In this document: one piece after another, positions 46,351 to 58,495 of the stretch
Position numbering within the stretch: the stretch's first letter is position 1
Layout of the letters: each line of letters opens with the position of its first letter
Assembly (NCBI GenBank): GCA_951799445.1
Contig: OX637297.1
Coordinates: 5,828,001 to 5,892,000 of the forward strand
From: Pseudisothecium myosuroides
Taxonomy: Eukaryota > Streptophyta > Bryopsida > Hypnales > Lembophyllaceae
Direction: 5' to 3'
Length of the DNA stretch: 64,000 nucleotides
The notes under the pieces: model-generated
Seen by the model: only the letters and a program-made list of their open reading frames with translations
Told to the model about the DNA's origin: nothing
The model's database searches: none
Translations under genes and position numbers: made by a program

Positions 46351-47762
46351 ACTATACCTATATTATAGGTATATATGTTATAAACACCTTCAAATGATTG
46401 TAGCTACATACCTATAATTAAATTCAAAGCTTGTAGGCCCACGTCTTTGCGCTCATGTGCTAGCATCTTGGGTGCATTTATATTAGTATTAAACTTGGTT
46501 GTGCTTACTTTATCCTCAAGGGTGGGGATAAAATGCTCACTAACAATTGCACATTTCTACAAAGACAACAATTCTAGCCTTCTTATACCATTAGGCTGGA
46601 GTTTGAGTGCATCCAAAATATGGCATTTTTTGAATTGGTTCAGGGGCCCTAAGAAAAATCAATAATAAGATAATATATGGATTAAATGTGCAAATTCTTT
46701 TAACAAATATGTAAGAATAATTCCTCCTTCATATAAAGATGACATTGAGATTTTGCATCATCAAATAATGTGCAATCACCTATAAAATAGTCCTGATTTA
46801 GACAACCATAATAAGCTTCTTGTTTTTTTAAATACATATCTATGTCCAAGCGTATTGTCCCTAACCTTAGCTTGTTTGGGAGGTGTAGACACCTAAACAT
46901 TTGCTAGAATAGACCATATGAGAAGGTTTTTTTGTATAGGATAAGGTGCCTACTTAAGAGCCTTTTTGAAAATAAAATGTCCCAAACTTGAGGGAAGATT
47001 CTAGAAGGGACAATAGGCTTGCGCACATAAAGGTTGGATCAAACATCAAATGTGAACAAGTGGGCCTCCACCTTGAACTACTTTGCAGGTTTGTAGAAAA
47101 TCATTGTAGGCACTTTCTTTGGCCCTTTGGTAGCGAGCTCGGGGAAAAAAAAGATTCCCCTTCTAAAAATAAGCTCTCTACCATTGTCTTTGTTGTGTAG
47201 GAGAGAAGAAGAGGCTTTGTACCAAAGGATAGAGATGCTAGCAGGTTGTAGTTAAGTTTGGCGTTGCTCTTTTTCCTTGTAGGTATAAGAAATCCGTGAG
47301 GGCTATAGTCACAATTTTCATAAGCCCTACACCAGGGTTTTTTTAGGCAATTAACTGCCCAATTTCCTCAAAAAAAATGTGTAGCTTCAAGCCTATAGAA
47401 AAAAAAGGAGGTAATTGAGTTAAAAAGTGCCAGATTATAATGATGATCGTGCACACTATTGCCACAATGCTTCCAAAACCTCATTTCATCCATCGTACAA
47501 AGCCAACATATATAGAAATTGCATATAAAAATTACATATTCAAAATTGCATACTCTAAATTGGCCTCCTTCAATTCAAACCCCTAGAATGAAGGAGCCAC
47601 GAAGCTCAAAACCTTCTTGAAAGAAAGGCCACATAACCATTTGTCCGAAAACCAAAAAAAAACCCTGCCCTGCACCATGAGAGCAAAGGGAGTAAACCCG
47701 CATCTTCAGGCCCTCACATACGTTGTTGCTCAGCTCCATAAGCCTCATGTGCGCAGGCCTAA
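46351..47762. other. Unassigned AT-rich region
   Basis: Small open frames only (such as 46447-46665). No family is recognised. Confidence 0.3.
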
Positions 47763-48227
47763 TCATGGGTATAAGGTGCCCTCATATTGAGGTGCAACCC
47801 TTGCTGCAAAGCAACGTCCAGCTCCGGCCGCCAATTCTCTATACTGCAGCTGCGCCCATCTGGGCTGACTCCCGCTCTCAAGATCAGAGTAAAGGTAATC
47901 CAGCGGCAAAAAGAATATAGGGTTACTGCTTCCGCCGATGCTTTGACTCCACAGCTCCGGAAAAAAGGCCGCCAGTCTACAGGGCTCGCAGACAGGGCCG
48001 CTCAGTACCAATACCGAGCCTCTATGGCGGGTATGGATTGGACATGCTCTTCTTAGTGTACGCTCTTCGCAGGCTCCTTTACCTGCCAGCATAAGGTTTA
48101 TCTTAGTTCGGATCGTTCTCTGCAACACGTTTTCGTGCGTGATCGGCAGCTCCCCCACCTGCTCGAGGCCTAAGAACTTACTCTCGACGCCTCACTTTGC
48201 AATTAATGCCGTCTATAATCATTCACT
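47763..48227 (+). promoter_or_regulatory. Candidate promoter and 5' untranslated region of the DnaJ-TPR gene
   Basis: Base composition changes here from AT-rich to balanced. GTATAAGG at 47769 could be a TATA box. The stretch to about 48220 is C/T-rich like a plant 5' leader and ends in a possible donor (CTGTGAGT, GT at 48228). An open frame on the opposite strand (47763-48158) shows nothing recognisable. Inferred only. Confidence 0.3.
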
Positions 48228-49099
48228 GTGAGTCTTCTTAGCAACTTCCTGGTGATGTTGTATAGGGTAGACTTCGATTGGGTTGGTGGCGTTCAGTAAC
48301 GCTGCTTCTGGATTCTCTTGCGTTCTGATACCTGGACTGGATCTTTTGTGGGTCATGCCAATGCGTGCTGGACAGCGGAGTTGGAAAGTTTCGGATTAGG
48401 TCACTCCTGTGTCTGTTTGGAGTTGTCTAGGGTTACAATGCGGGAAGTTACTATCCTGGATTCTTGGAGATTGGTTGCATATGACTAAAATTTTCGGTTA
48501 CACATCGGTATCTTGCTCCAACAAGACATATTCTCTAAAGTTTCGGCATTGACATAGCATCACTCTGAAATGTGCATGGTGAAGTTTTCATTTGTAATCG
48601 ATCTCCTAGGATATTATTCATGTAGTGAGGGTCCAAACTATCTGCAGTTTCGTATGTTTTGGGGATTTCATATTCTGATTTCCGAGGTGTTCTTGACAGT
48701 CGTGGGTGGTGTCTTAATCTTGGATGTCAGGTTGATCTGAAGTGTTTATTATTGGCTGCACATTCTACGAAGTGGCATTTCTTTTTATATTTGATGGTGT
48801 TTTTGTTGTGCTGCCTCTTTGTGGTTTGGCCCGAGGGGATTCACGATTTTGGCACGTGATCTTACAATTTGAGATAATATTTTGCTGAAGTGTGAAACGT
48901 TGTGACTTTAGGTTTCACATATGACCCTGTGATTGCACTAGTCTTCCGTTTTGGAACCCACTTACTACTGTGTGAAGAGTTCAGCTATCAGATTATTACA
49001 GCAACCAAGGGGTAGTATTAAGGTTTTACAGGAGCTCCTGTCATTCCAAAAGAAACTGTGGTGGTTTTCTTTTCATAATGTTTTTGTTCTGTTTTGCAG
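48228..49099 (+). other. Candidate 5' leader intron of the DnaJ-TPR gene
   Basis: From GTGAGT (48228) to a strong acceptor after a T-rich run (TTTTTGTTCTGTTTTGCAG, ending 49099). The interior is T-rich as plant introns are. RNA evidence would settle it. Confidence 0.35.
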
Positions 49100-49110
49100 A
49101 GTAGAGAATC

Positions 49111-49205
49111 ATGATAATGCCAGCAATATTCACGTGCAAGCCATATGTTTCATCAAGTACGCTCCTTTAACAGATATGGAGGAGAATTCTTTCCATGGGG
49201 GGTGA
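49111..49205 (+). promoter_or_regulatory. Two upstream ORFs before the DnaJ-TPR start
   Basis: uORF1: ATG 49111 to TAA 49170 (19 residues). uORF2: ATG 49176 to TGA 49205 (MEENSFHGG), which overlaps the main ATG at 49195 in another frame. An in-frame TAA precedes the main ATG, so 49195 is the first usable start of that frame in this exon. Overlapping uORFs usually lower translation of the main frame. Confidence 0.5.
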
Positions 49206-52200
49206 ATCTATTGGGGTGGAGTCAGCACCCTATGGTCCCAGGCGGTTTCCTCTACTCAAAGACCATATCAACCGACAGTCTAAAGGGTTACTCGTAGAGG
49301 TTCTAGAATCCAAAGTACCGAAGTTTTGGACAGGTGCAAATCGTATGGACCCTTGTGCCTTCGGTTCACCGATGGCTACTCTAACGGGGCAGAGGTCCAA
49401 GTCTGAAGGCACCCTCTCGTCTTTACAAAATTCCAGTAGCAGCGTTAGATTTGGTGCGTCTGCTGGGTCCTCTCCTCTTTCCAGCACAGATGCAGGTTAT
49501 GTGAATCGCACCGTTTCTGTCTCTGAGCTTTTGGCCTTTCATAACAAAGATGGGAAGGCCAGTGATAAACAGACGCCTATTGTATTTAAGGACTCCATGC
49601 CGGTCACTTCTTCGTTTCCGACTCTGAACTTCTCTAGCGGTGTTACGATTATCAACAGTTCGACAATTCCGGTTTTCTCAAATATTCCTCCAAGTGCAGC
49701 TAGTAGTGGACTCTCTCTTCTCGTTGATGGACGGAAATCTTCTGCAGCTGCTTCAAAGGATTATACGACAGGCTTGAAGCCGAGCACATCAAGTAGCTCT
49801 TCCGGCCCTTTTGTATTCAGTGCTGGTGCATCGGATATAGGACCCTTGAAGCCTGGAACTCATGCAAACGTTTTTCCTGGCCATTTCTTTTCGTTATCTA
49901 GGCCTGCATTTCCATCCAACGTTTCTACGGATGGATTATTTTCTGGAAAATCTAGGCCTGGAGTTCAGCCAGAAGTGTTCTCGGATAATTCACTCTTAGG
50001 GCCAATGAGGGTGGCATGTGCTCCGAACGCATCGAACGATGCTTCTTCCTTTAGTTCATCCGAGCCCTCCGTACAGCTAAATGTATTAAGGGGCAATTTA
50101 TTCTCAGTGCCACCCGGGCCTGCTGCTCCAGTAAGTAGTTCAACAGCGCCTTTTGTGGGTTCATCGAAACCTAGCTCCCAAGCCAAAGTTTCATTTGAAA
50201 TGCAAGCTACAGGTTTTATTGATCCTACGGGACAATCAGCTATTTCTTTAGAGGAGTTGTTGGGCTCCAGTGCTGCACAAGGTGGGGTTGGAGGATTGTC
50301 GAAATGTACCATACAAAGAAAAACGTTCGCAGAGACCGATCAAGGTATTTCCGCGGGTATCTCTCGGAAGCTAAACCAGTTGGATATTGATAGAGGCGTT
50401 CATCTGTTTCGAAAGTTGAAAAAATTGGGTCTTGATAAAGATGTAGAAAAGATAGTAAAACCGACTGCTTTTGCTCCTAAAACTGAAATCGAACGCGCAC
50501 TGGAGAATTTGGATATTGGCAAGGAGGACAGCCTTCCACTGAAAATGGAAAAACTTGCCGTCAACCTAGAAGGTAAAGACCCCTTTCCTGGGAAGAATAC
50601 CGGTACATTTGTATTTCGTGGTCAAAGCACAAGTATGTGTGGGGACTGGACTCCGAGCAGTGCTACTTTTTTTTTTGGAGCAGCAAGTGCACAAGTAGGT
50701 AATTTTCCCGAGTGTACAGGAAATCAACGTTCGAAGTCACCTCCAGCAACGGACATTGCATTTTTCAAGTTCGGTGCAGAACCAGAGGTCAAGCCCCGGG
50801 TAACTAAAGTGAAGATGGGTAGGTTCCAACATCGTCCTTTTAGGTCATTTCATAGATCAAGAGGAAAGAAAAATGCCTCTACCTCTAGTGAAAGATCAGA
50901 AGCAGCAACTCCAAGCCCACGTAGAGACAGTGTATCAATGGATATTCATTTAGGCCATCCTGATTTTAGCAAGCCGCTGATCCCGGAGAACGATGAAGGA
51001 GACAGTGATAAGTTAATTGGTGGGGATTTTGGTGGAGAATCAATGAACCCAACGACTGAGCTTGAAGCCTGCATTCAAGAAATCAGAGCGGCAGTCTCTG
51101 AGTTAAACTTTGGCGCTGGATTTAGTCGAGAAAATGAAATCTCAAGTGCTGTCCCTCTTTCCAATGTGTTGGAACAAAATTCCTGGTTGGATGGGAATCT
51201 GTACTGTGATGGAGTTTCAAATTCTGCAGGTCCTGGTCAAGGTTGGGAGGCTACGTCTACTGCTAATACTCAGTCTGTAAACAGAGCTGAGCATGAGAAT
51301 TACTTAGTTGAGCCAGGCGATCCCATGAATGAAGTGAATGACAGAGAAGATGTAGAAATTGTCATCGCCAAGAATTCAGTTGCTGGTAGGAATGCAGACG
51401 AGACTGAGAATAGCAGTTGTATACAGAGTTGTAATGTCACTGATGATGGCCAACGTAGTGCTGAAGGTGAGGGGAAGGGTAGTCTTTTCACATTTACAGC
51501 CAGCCCAACAGGAATTCCGGTGTCCAACTTACGCCGGCGCACACACAGAGCCCACAAGAGTGTGGGGCGGGTGTCACAGGGTGGTGAAGCTCCCGTACCT
51601 GTTTTGCTACGAGACAGATGCAACTCTAGGTCACTGCCTACCGTGAAGTCTGACACCAGGTCTGGTACTGTATCTCTTGGAGGTTTGGTGGGATCAGGTT
51701 ATCGGGAGGGGGTGAAAGCTCCAGGAGTTGTAGTTGTTCGTGGTGTTGGTGCTGCTCCTGCTGAGCAGGTTTGTGAAAGGTGGAGGCTAAGGGGTAACCA
51801 AGCCTATGCGAAAGGGGATTTTGTCAAAGCAGAGGAGTTTTACTCTCTTGGTGCTGGGAGCGTTTCTCCTCATGAAACTTCACAGAGTTGCATTCGAGCA
51901 TCAATGCTTTGTTATAGCAACAGAGCTGCGACTAGAATGGTTGCTGGTCGTATGAGGGAGGCTCTTGCTGATTGTATGTACGCTATGGCAGTGGATCCCT
52001 CGTTTTTCCGTGTTCACTTACGAGCCGCTGGTTGTCATCTTGCTCTTGGGGAGACTGAGCTGGCTGCAACAGCTTTCGAGGAGTGCTTGAGGCAAGCCCA
52101 AGGGGCAAGTAAGGTAGATTCGAAAGTTTTAGCAGATGCGTCAGAGGGCCTGAAGAAATCTCAGCAAGTTGCGGAGTGCCTTACACAGGTACTAACACTT

Positions 52201-53965
52201 GGCATCACTTCGATATAATACTTTGCCCAACTTTGTCAGATGACTCCTACGTCGATTCGTCTTCTTATTGGGATTTGAAAAGTAGCAAATGTACCTAGAA
52301 TGGGTCATATATTATTTGAGAATTGTATCCTTCTCCTCTGTAGAGTGCTTGGTCAGTGATTTCTTTATGTTTCTGCCGTTGAACCTTTTGCTCACCTACT
52401 TTGGAGATTGTAGCGACTTGAATTTGAGGTAGTGTCATTGCGTACTAACAAGATGCTTTGTAAACCAGGTACGAAATCTCCTCCAAAACAATTCATCACG
52501 GGATTCCGTATCAGCATTGCAGCTCCTTAATGAGGTCCTTCTAGCCAGTCCTCAGTCTGAGTGGCTACTCGAGCGGAAGGCGTATACGCTTATCTCTCTA
52601 CAAAGATTCACTGAAGCAGTCGAAGTATGTAAGCAAAGTCTTACTTTGGCTGAGAGGAACTTTCCTATTTTGGAGAGGAACAGGTATGTGAACTCTCCTC
52701 TTGGTTGGAGGCGGAGGATGACTGTTAAGGCTAACTTCCACCTTGGCAAACTGGAGGAAGCCTTGGAGCAGTTACATCAGCTAGAAGAAGGTTCGTCTTC
52801 CACGTTTTCTTTGAATTCGGATTTGCCCGGCGCATTTTCTGCGGAGATGACCCTGCCTTCTATGGAGTTAATCCGAGACCTTCTGCATCACAAGCTGGAG
52901 GGTAACAAAGCTTTTCAAGCTGGAAAATTTACTGAAGCTTTAGACCATTATAATGCTGCTCTAGCACGGAATGGTGAGTCACGTCCATTTTGTGCCGTCT
53001 GTCTGTGTAATCGAGCAGCTGCCTCCCAGGCCCTTGGTCAGATCGCTGATGCTATAGCGGATTGTAGTCGAGCAATTGCGCTGGATCCGCGGTATGCAAA
53101 GGCCATTTCACGCAGGGCATCTTTGCATGAAAAAGTAAGGGATTATGGGCAGTCCAGTCGCGACTTAGGGAGACTGATAGTGATATATGAAAGTCGGCAT
53201 CCCCAAGTGCAGGGTGCGAGATCCCCAAGGGTAGATGGTTCAGCTGGATCAACAACTCGAAATGAGGAAGAATTGCAACAAGTCGAGGGGAGGCTTATGA
53301 AAGCTGAAGAGGAGATGAAGAAGCGTGTTCCTCTTGATCACTACAGCATACTGGGATTAGAGTTGGGTTGTTCAGCCAGTGAGATAAAGAAAGCATACAG
53401 GAAAGCTGCGCTACGACATCATCCGGATAAAGCTGGTCAGTTTTTGATGCGTAGTGGAGACACGGGAGATGATCCCTTAAAGGATACTATAGATGGGGCT
53501 GCTCGGAAAGATGGGGAGAGATTAATCGACGCAGTTCGCAAGGATTCAGAACAGCTGTTTAAGCTCATTGGAGAAGCATACGCAGTCCTGTCTGATCCTG
53601 CTAAACGGTCTCGATACGATTCTGAAGAAGATTTGAGGAAATTCAGAATAAGGTCAAGCGATCCTTCAATGAATGTATATTCTGACCAAAATCATTCGCG
53701 GGCAAATGATGGAGCCAACGTTCAAGCGAAGGGAGGGTGGAGTACCTCAAGTTCTGCGAGCGAGCCAGGGAGCCAGTCTCGTGCAAGTCGGCAGCGTGAT
53801 CGGTGGGAGGGGTTCAACTATCAGTATCAGAGGTGGCACCCTGGACCGGATGCAGCACAGCCAGACGTATATGCACGAAGGGGTCGGTTCACCGGCTCAA
53901 CATATGGATCATCTCATAGGACCACTTCCTGGCGGTGGGAAGAAAATCCATGGGATGACGTTTAG
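49195..53965 (+). CDS. DnaJ/TPR co-chaperone-like protein (AtTPR15/TPR16 type)
   Basis: Two coding exons, 49195-52188 and 52469-53965, make about 1496 residues; the 280-base intron (CAG/GT...AG) is in phase 0. Residues 1 to about 840 are Ser-rich and disordered with scattered Phe-Gly-type motifs (FVFSAG about 205, FVFRG about 472, FFFGAA about 492, FKFGAE about 524, FTFTAS about 765). TPR repeats start about 855 ([20 protein letters not shown]) and continue in exon 2 ([20 protein letters not shown], then [20 protein letters not shown]). A J domain follows at about 1288-1390 with the HPD motif intact (RHHPDKA), then a Trp/Tyr-rich tail ending ENPWDDV. J domains stimulate Hsp70 ATPase and TPRs bind chaperones or clients. 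No internal stops; this is the best-preserved host gene. The exact start is uncertain. Confidence 0.92.
52189..52468 (+). other. Intron of the DnaJ-TPR gene
   Basis: Starts GTACTAAC after ACACAG and ends AACCAG before GTACGAAATC. Removing it joins AECLTQ to VRNLLQNN in frame inside the TPR region. Reading through it would stop at TAA 52216-52218, after only 9 extra residues. Confidence 0.85.
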
Positions 53966-54387
53966 TAGAGTTTGTTTTGATTTTTGTCGCGTGAAAGTGC
54001 TATATTTTCTTGGTCTTGTCTTCTGCAGTTCGAGCACCAATTTTGGTCTTGGTGACCGACTTTCAGAAGCTAGTGTTTCTGTAGTTTACAACGCTTTTGT
54101 CATCAGGTATTCTTTGCTCAGAATTCTGATATTGTTCACAGAATGTGTTTTTATCACGTATCTAATCTTATACTCCGTAACATTTGAGACTTCTCTCATT
54201 TCGTGGATTTTCCTGCAACCCAATCAACACGAATTTACTAAAGTGGCCTTATGGTCGCTTGAGTCATTTCTGTTCGATTACTGCCTATTTCATTCATCCA
54301 ACCTCTTGTAGATTGTTGTATTAGTTTTTTAACATTTGCATGAATTTCCAACGTTCTTTCCAAAAAAGTTATAATGCAAATAAGGTA

Positions 54388-54778
54388 GAACCACCCATAA
54401 CCGACCAAATAAGGAATTCCGACATGACTTGGAGTAGTGAAGGCAAAACAAATACTCTGTATTCTTTAGAAGTGCATCGACAAAAATGACAGGGATTGGA
54501 AATTTTTGGAAATTTTATTCACTTGAATTGAAAATAATAAGAATTTTGTGAGACAAAAAGTGCTCCGGACCCATGGTCAATATCTAGACTCTTCTAATTC
54601 CAATCATTTAAGAACTTTTTTCCTAATCATTATTTCCTACTTTTTTTCACAACTTAGGACATGTGTCATGTATTTATTAGTTCCAACTTTAAAAAGGAAA
54701 AAAAAACATTCTAAGCTTGGTCAAAAATATGTGCACCTATAGATTAGGAATAGGTCACTGGTCGGGAATGGGTGGCTC
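54388..54778. mobile_element. Tc1/mariner-type MITE just downstream of the DnaJ-TPR gene
   Basis: Inverted ends GAACCACCCATAACCGACC on the left and GAGCCACCCATTCCCGACC reading inward from the right, each bordered by TA. About 390 bases, with no coding capacity. Confidence 0.7.
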
Positions 54779-55120
54779 TATTTTAGTGAAAGTTCAATTT
54801 ATCTAAAAAATTGCGTTCTTGTATTATTTTTTTTTAAATGACTTCAATAATAAGACAATAAAAATTGAAAGTGGTCATAAGTAGAATCAAGCATTTCAAT
54901 CTCAAATAACAATCCTTGTAAGAGTCCTTCATTTTCAGTCTACAAATATTTAAAAAAAGAATCATTTAGTTTTGGTGTCAAATATTATTGGTGATTTATT
55001 TATCGGTTAATGGAGTGGTACACCCAAGTACATGGATATATTCTACAGGTCATTTGTGAAAAATTTCAATTGAAAATTATTATAAAATTATTCATTTATG
55101 TTGCATTATGTCATAAATTA
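54779..55120. other. AT-rich noncoding DNA
   Basis: No gene seen. Confidence 0.3.
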
Positions 55121-56093
55121 CATTGACGAACAAAACTGAGTACAGATTTGGAACTTTTTCATTCAATTAAGCATACCATTAGCATCAATGGGCAAATTAC
55201 AAATGTTGATAAACGGAAGTTGTAGTATGTGACATGTAAAATATTACTATGGAAGTTTCTTGGAAAAAACTAGTTGTTATGTGAAAGAAAATTAATTTCA
55301 AAGTTAGCTATGTTAAAACTTGGTTTTGTACGCTATAATTTGGAACTACTTTATTTTGTGTCGATTTTTTTCTTAAACTTTAAAAAACTTTTTGTGCCTT
55401 AGCATATTGGTATACATCATTTCAATTTGTTGTATACAAAATTTGAAGGAAATTGACATTTATAGAATTTGAAATATCAACAATTTGACAAACACGCAAA
55501 TGATCTTCGTTCTCACACTATTTGAATTTCTTTTTGGAGTTGAGAGCATAGGACTGTAGTAGCTATTGTAGAGAGTAAACAAATTGTCCAATTCAACAAA
55601 TATTTCAAATGCAAGGGCATTAAGATATCACAATGGTCTAAGTTGTAACCTATACTCTCTACAATAGCTAATGTAGTCCCATACTCCCAACTCCAAAATA
55701 AAATTCAAATAGTGTGAGAACAAAGATCATTTGCGTGTTTGTCAAATTTTTGAAATGTCAAAAGATTGAAATTTTGTATACAACAATCTGAAATGATGTA
55801 TGCCAATATACTAAGGCACAAAAAGTTTTTTGGGAGTTTAAAAGAAAAACAGACACAAAATAAAGTATTTCCAAATTATAGCGTACAAAACCGAGTTTTA
55901 ACATAGCTAGCTATGAAATCAATTTTCTTTCACATAACAACTAATTTTTTTTCTTAAACTTCTATAGTAATGTGTTACATATTACATACTACAGCTTCCA
56001 TTTAGCAACATTTGTAATTTGCCCATTGATGCTAATGGTATACTTGATTGAATGAAAAAGTTCTAAATCTGTACTCAGTTTTGTTTGTCAGTG
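55121..56093. mobile_element. Foldback Tc1/mariner-type element, 973 bp
   Basis: Ends CATTGACGAACAAAACTGAG and, inward from the right, CACTGACAAACAAAACTGAG, both flanked by TA. Arms of roughly 450 bases match along their whole length with scattered changes (for example TTTTTGTGCCTTAG in both) around a short centre near 55607. No transposase is encoded. Confidence 0.85.
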
Positions 56094-58495
56094 TATGTAT
56101 TTGGACTTTAGAGCTATACCACAAACCATTGGATGTAATGAATTTAAAAAGAAAAGTCTTTTTTGTTTGTCCACTATCACAAAGCATGCATCAAATAGTT
56201 CCTTTGATATCTATAGATTAGGAATGGAGATAAGAAGATTATTTGGTTGAATGAAACTAAGATTCATTGCAATAACTTTCACTGGTAGAAATTAAACCTT
56301 GTTTTAAAACATATTTGAATAAGTCCATTTAGTGTTATGTGTGCATTCAAGGGGTCTACAAACATGATAGGCCAGACCTTGTGCTCCAACTACATTGTGC
56401 TCTACATACATGAAAGCACTATGTTTTTGTTGCCTCCATTATTATTAGGGATATGTTCATGCAAATATTCAAATTTGTTTCCTTGATTGTTGTTTGTTCA
56501 TGCAAATGCCTATGTTTTGTAAAACATGTATGAACCACATTTTGCTACCATGCACTAGTAGAAAATGGCATCTAGAACAATAGAAAACCAACCAATTTTG
56601 TTGTTTGATGGTTTGGATATCGTGAGATTTCAATAGTAATTGAACGTGGGTTCTAGAAAACATTGGTGATGTGGCTCACCATATATGCCACATAGACATC
56701 TCACTCATAGTAATAATAAATTTTTTCTTGTACTTTCAAATGTTGCGCTAAAATTCCCCCTCCATGCATTCATGCTACGTAGCTTACATTGGTGGTGAGG
56801 CAGACTACATTAGTTGTCATGGTTAGTTTTCTTTAGTTGTGAACATTAAGGCCGGTTTGCTTTAGTTCAAAAATTAATGTCCTCATATTTGAACCTTTTA
56901 ATTGAAATTCAGTGGAAGTGACTTTCTTTCTTTGACTACACCATTGCCTATAGCTACATTTATGTCATCAATTTCTCTTGTATTGTAGGCTGTCTTTTGA
57001 GTGGATAGTGATAAACACACTTTTGGAAAAAACCATAGGTGAACTACAAATGGGTGCACAAGTGTCATTTTTTCATTGGTTATAAAAGTTATATATAACT
57101 TTGGAAGGGGTACACATGTCATTTCCCATTGAATGTAAGACATTTACTTTAAAAAAATCTTAAAAGGGTCTAGGTGTAGTCTTTATTTTATAAGAACTTC
57201 CAATTTTCATTCAAAAAATTTTTTTAGTATTCATAGTCATCATGAACTATGACTATGAACTCAGCATACAATCTTGTTCAACCCTAAAATCTTTGAAAGT
57301 TTAAATCCTAATTTTCAATCTATACTTTGTGGACGACATTATTGGACGCCCTTCACCAACAGCACAACCTCTCCAAGGTATTGGGCTGCACACAAGCATT
57401 TTTTATTACCATTTCCTTTGCTGATCCAAATACTTTTATTGAATCACAAGAAAAGAAAACAAGTTAGTGGACATAGCAGAAGGAGGTTGTACTTGAGAGA
57501 TGAGCCAATGAACGACAACCATAAAGAGATGAGCCAATAAAATTATCAACCACAAAGAGAAAGTGAGAAAGACGTACCAAGTTGGTTGATGATACTCCAG
57601 AAGCTCTGTAAAAATTTGAACAGAGGTCATAAAGTAAGTACCAAACAAGCTTCTTCCAGGAATTTTGCAACCTCTTGTCATCAATGGTATTGGTCTTGTG
57701 TACCTTTTTTTTTGTTCTGCCAAAATGCAAAGTGATAGTACACATTACAAGCTGACATATTTGGCACAAACATGCAGAAAAACCAAACCCTAATATATAG
57801 GAAAACCTCACCTGGAAATGACCACATTCAGATTGCTTAGATAAAACGTAACATTCTAAAGTAGTAGTGAAGAATAATTGAAAAACATTAGGCATTTATT
57901 AAGCACCTAATCCCCCCCAAATCCTAAAACATTCCAATAAAAAAATAAAACATTCTCTTTGAAGTCATTTATACACCTATATCCTCGAGCCGAAATTGAG
58001 CACCTCTACTTGCACGCAAAGCAAATACACATTTAAAATCCTCATCAAGAAATGATAGCAGATGAAGAGCATATACTTGTCGATTGAAAATCAGACAATA
58101 CCACCACAATCATCCAAAAGCATAGAAAACACCAGAATCACCCAAAAGTACAGACAACACCACAATCATTACAATCAAATAGTTCCACAATCACCCCAAA
58201 TCACCATTTTGAAGCAGAAGAATAAGAGCAAAATTGGAAAAAACTAGAAATCTTGAGCAAAATCTAGGCGCGGCTCTGGCGAGTCTGTTGTCAAAGACTT
58301 GGAGCTCACCAACATCCTGAAACCCTAGTGGATTGAATAATGGCTGAAATGTGGATTCAATCTGTAGTCCACAATTTTTTTTCCAGTCAACGACAAGGGG
58401 CGCGTTCTTTTTTTATAACAAAATCGATGGCTCCTATTTTTAGGGCCAGGAAGTAGGGCCAGATAAGGCTGGAGGCGTCATTACAAGAGATAGTA
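56094..58495. other. Unassigned AT-rich region
   Basis: No recognised gene. CACTAGTAGAAAATGG at about 56552 resembles a CACTA-type end, and CACTGGTAGAAATTAAACC at 56280 is similar, but no partners were found. Confidence 0.3.

Noticed and set aside
47763..48158. Minus-strand open frame upstream of the DnaJ-TPR gene as a gene
   Set aside because: No recognisable domain; it overlaps the likely promoter and leader, and base composition explains the open frame.
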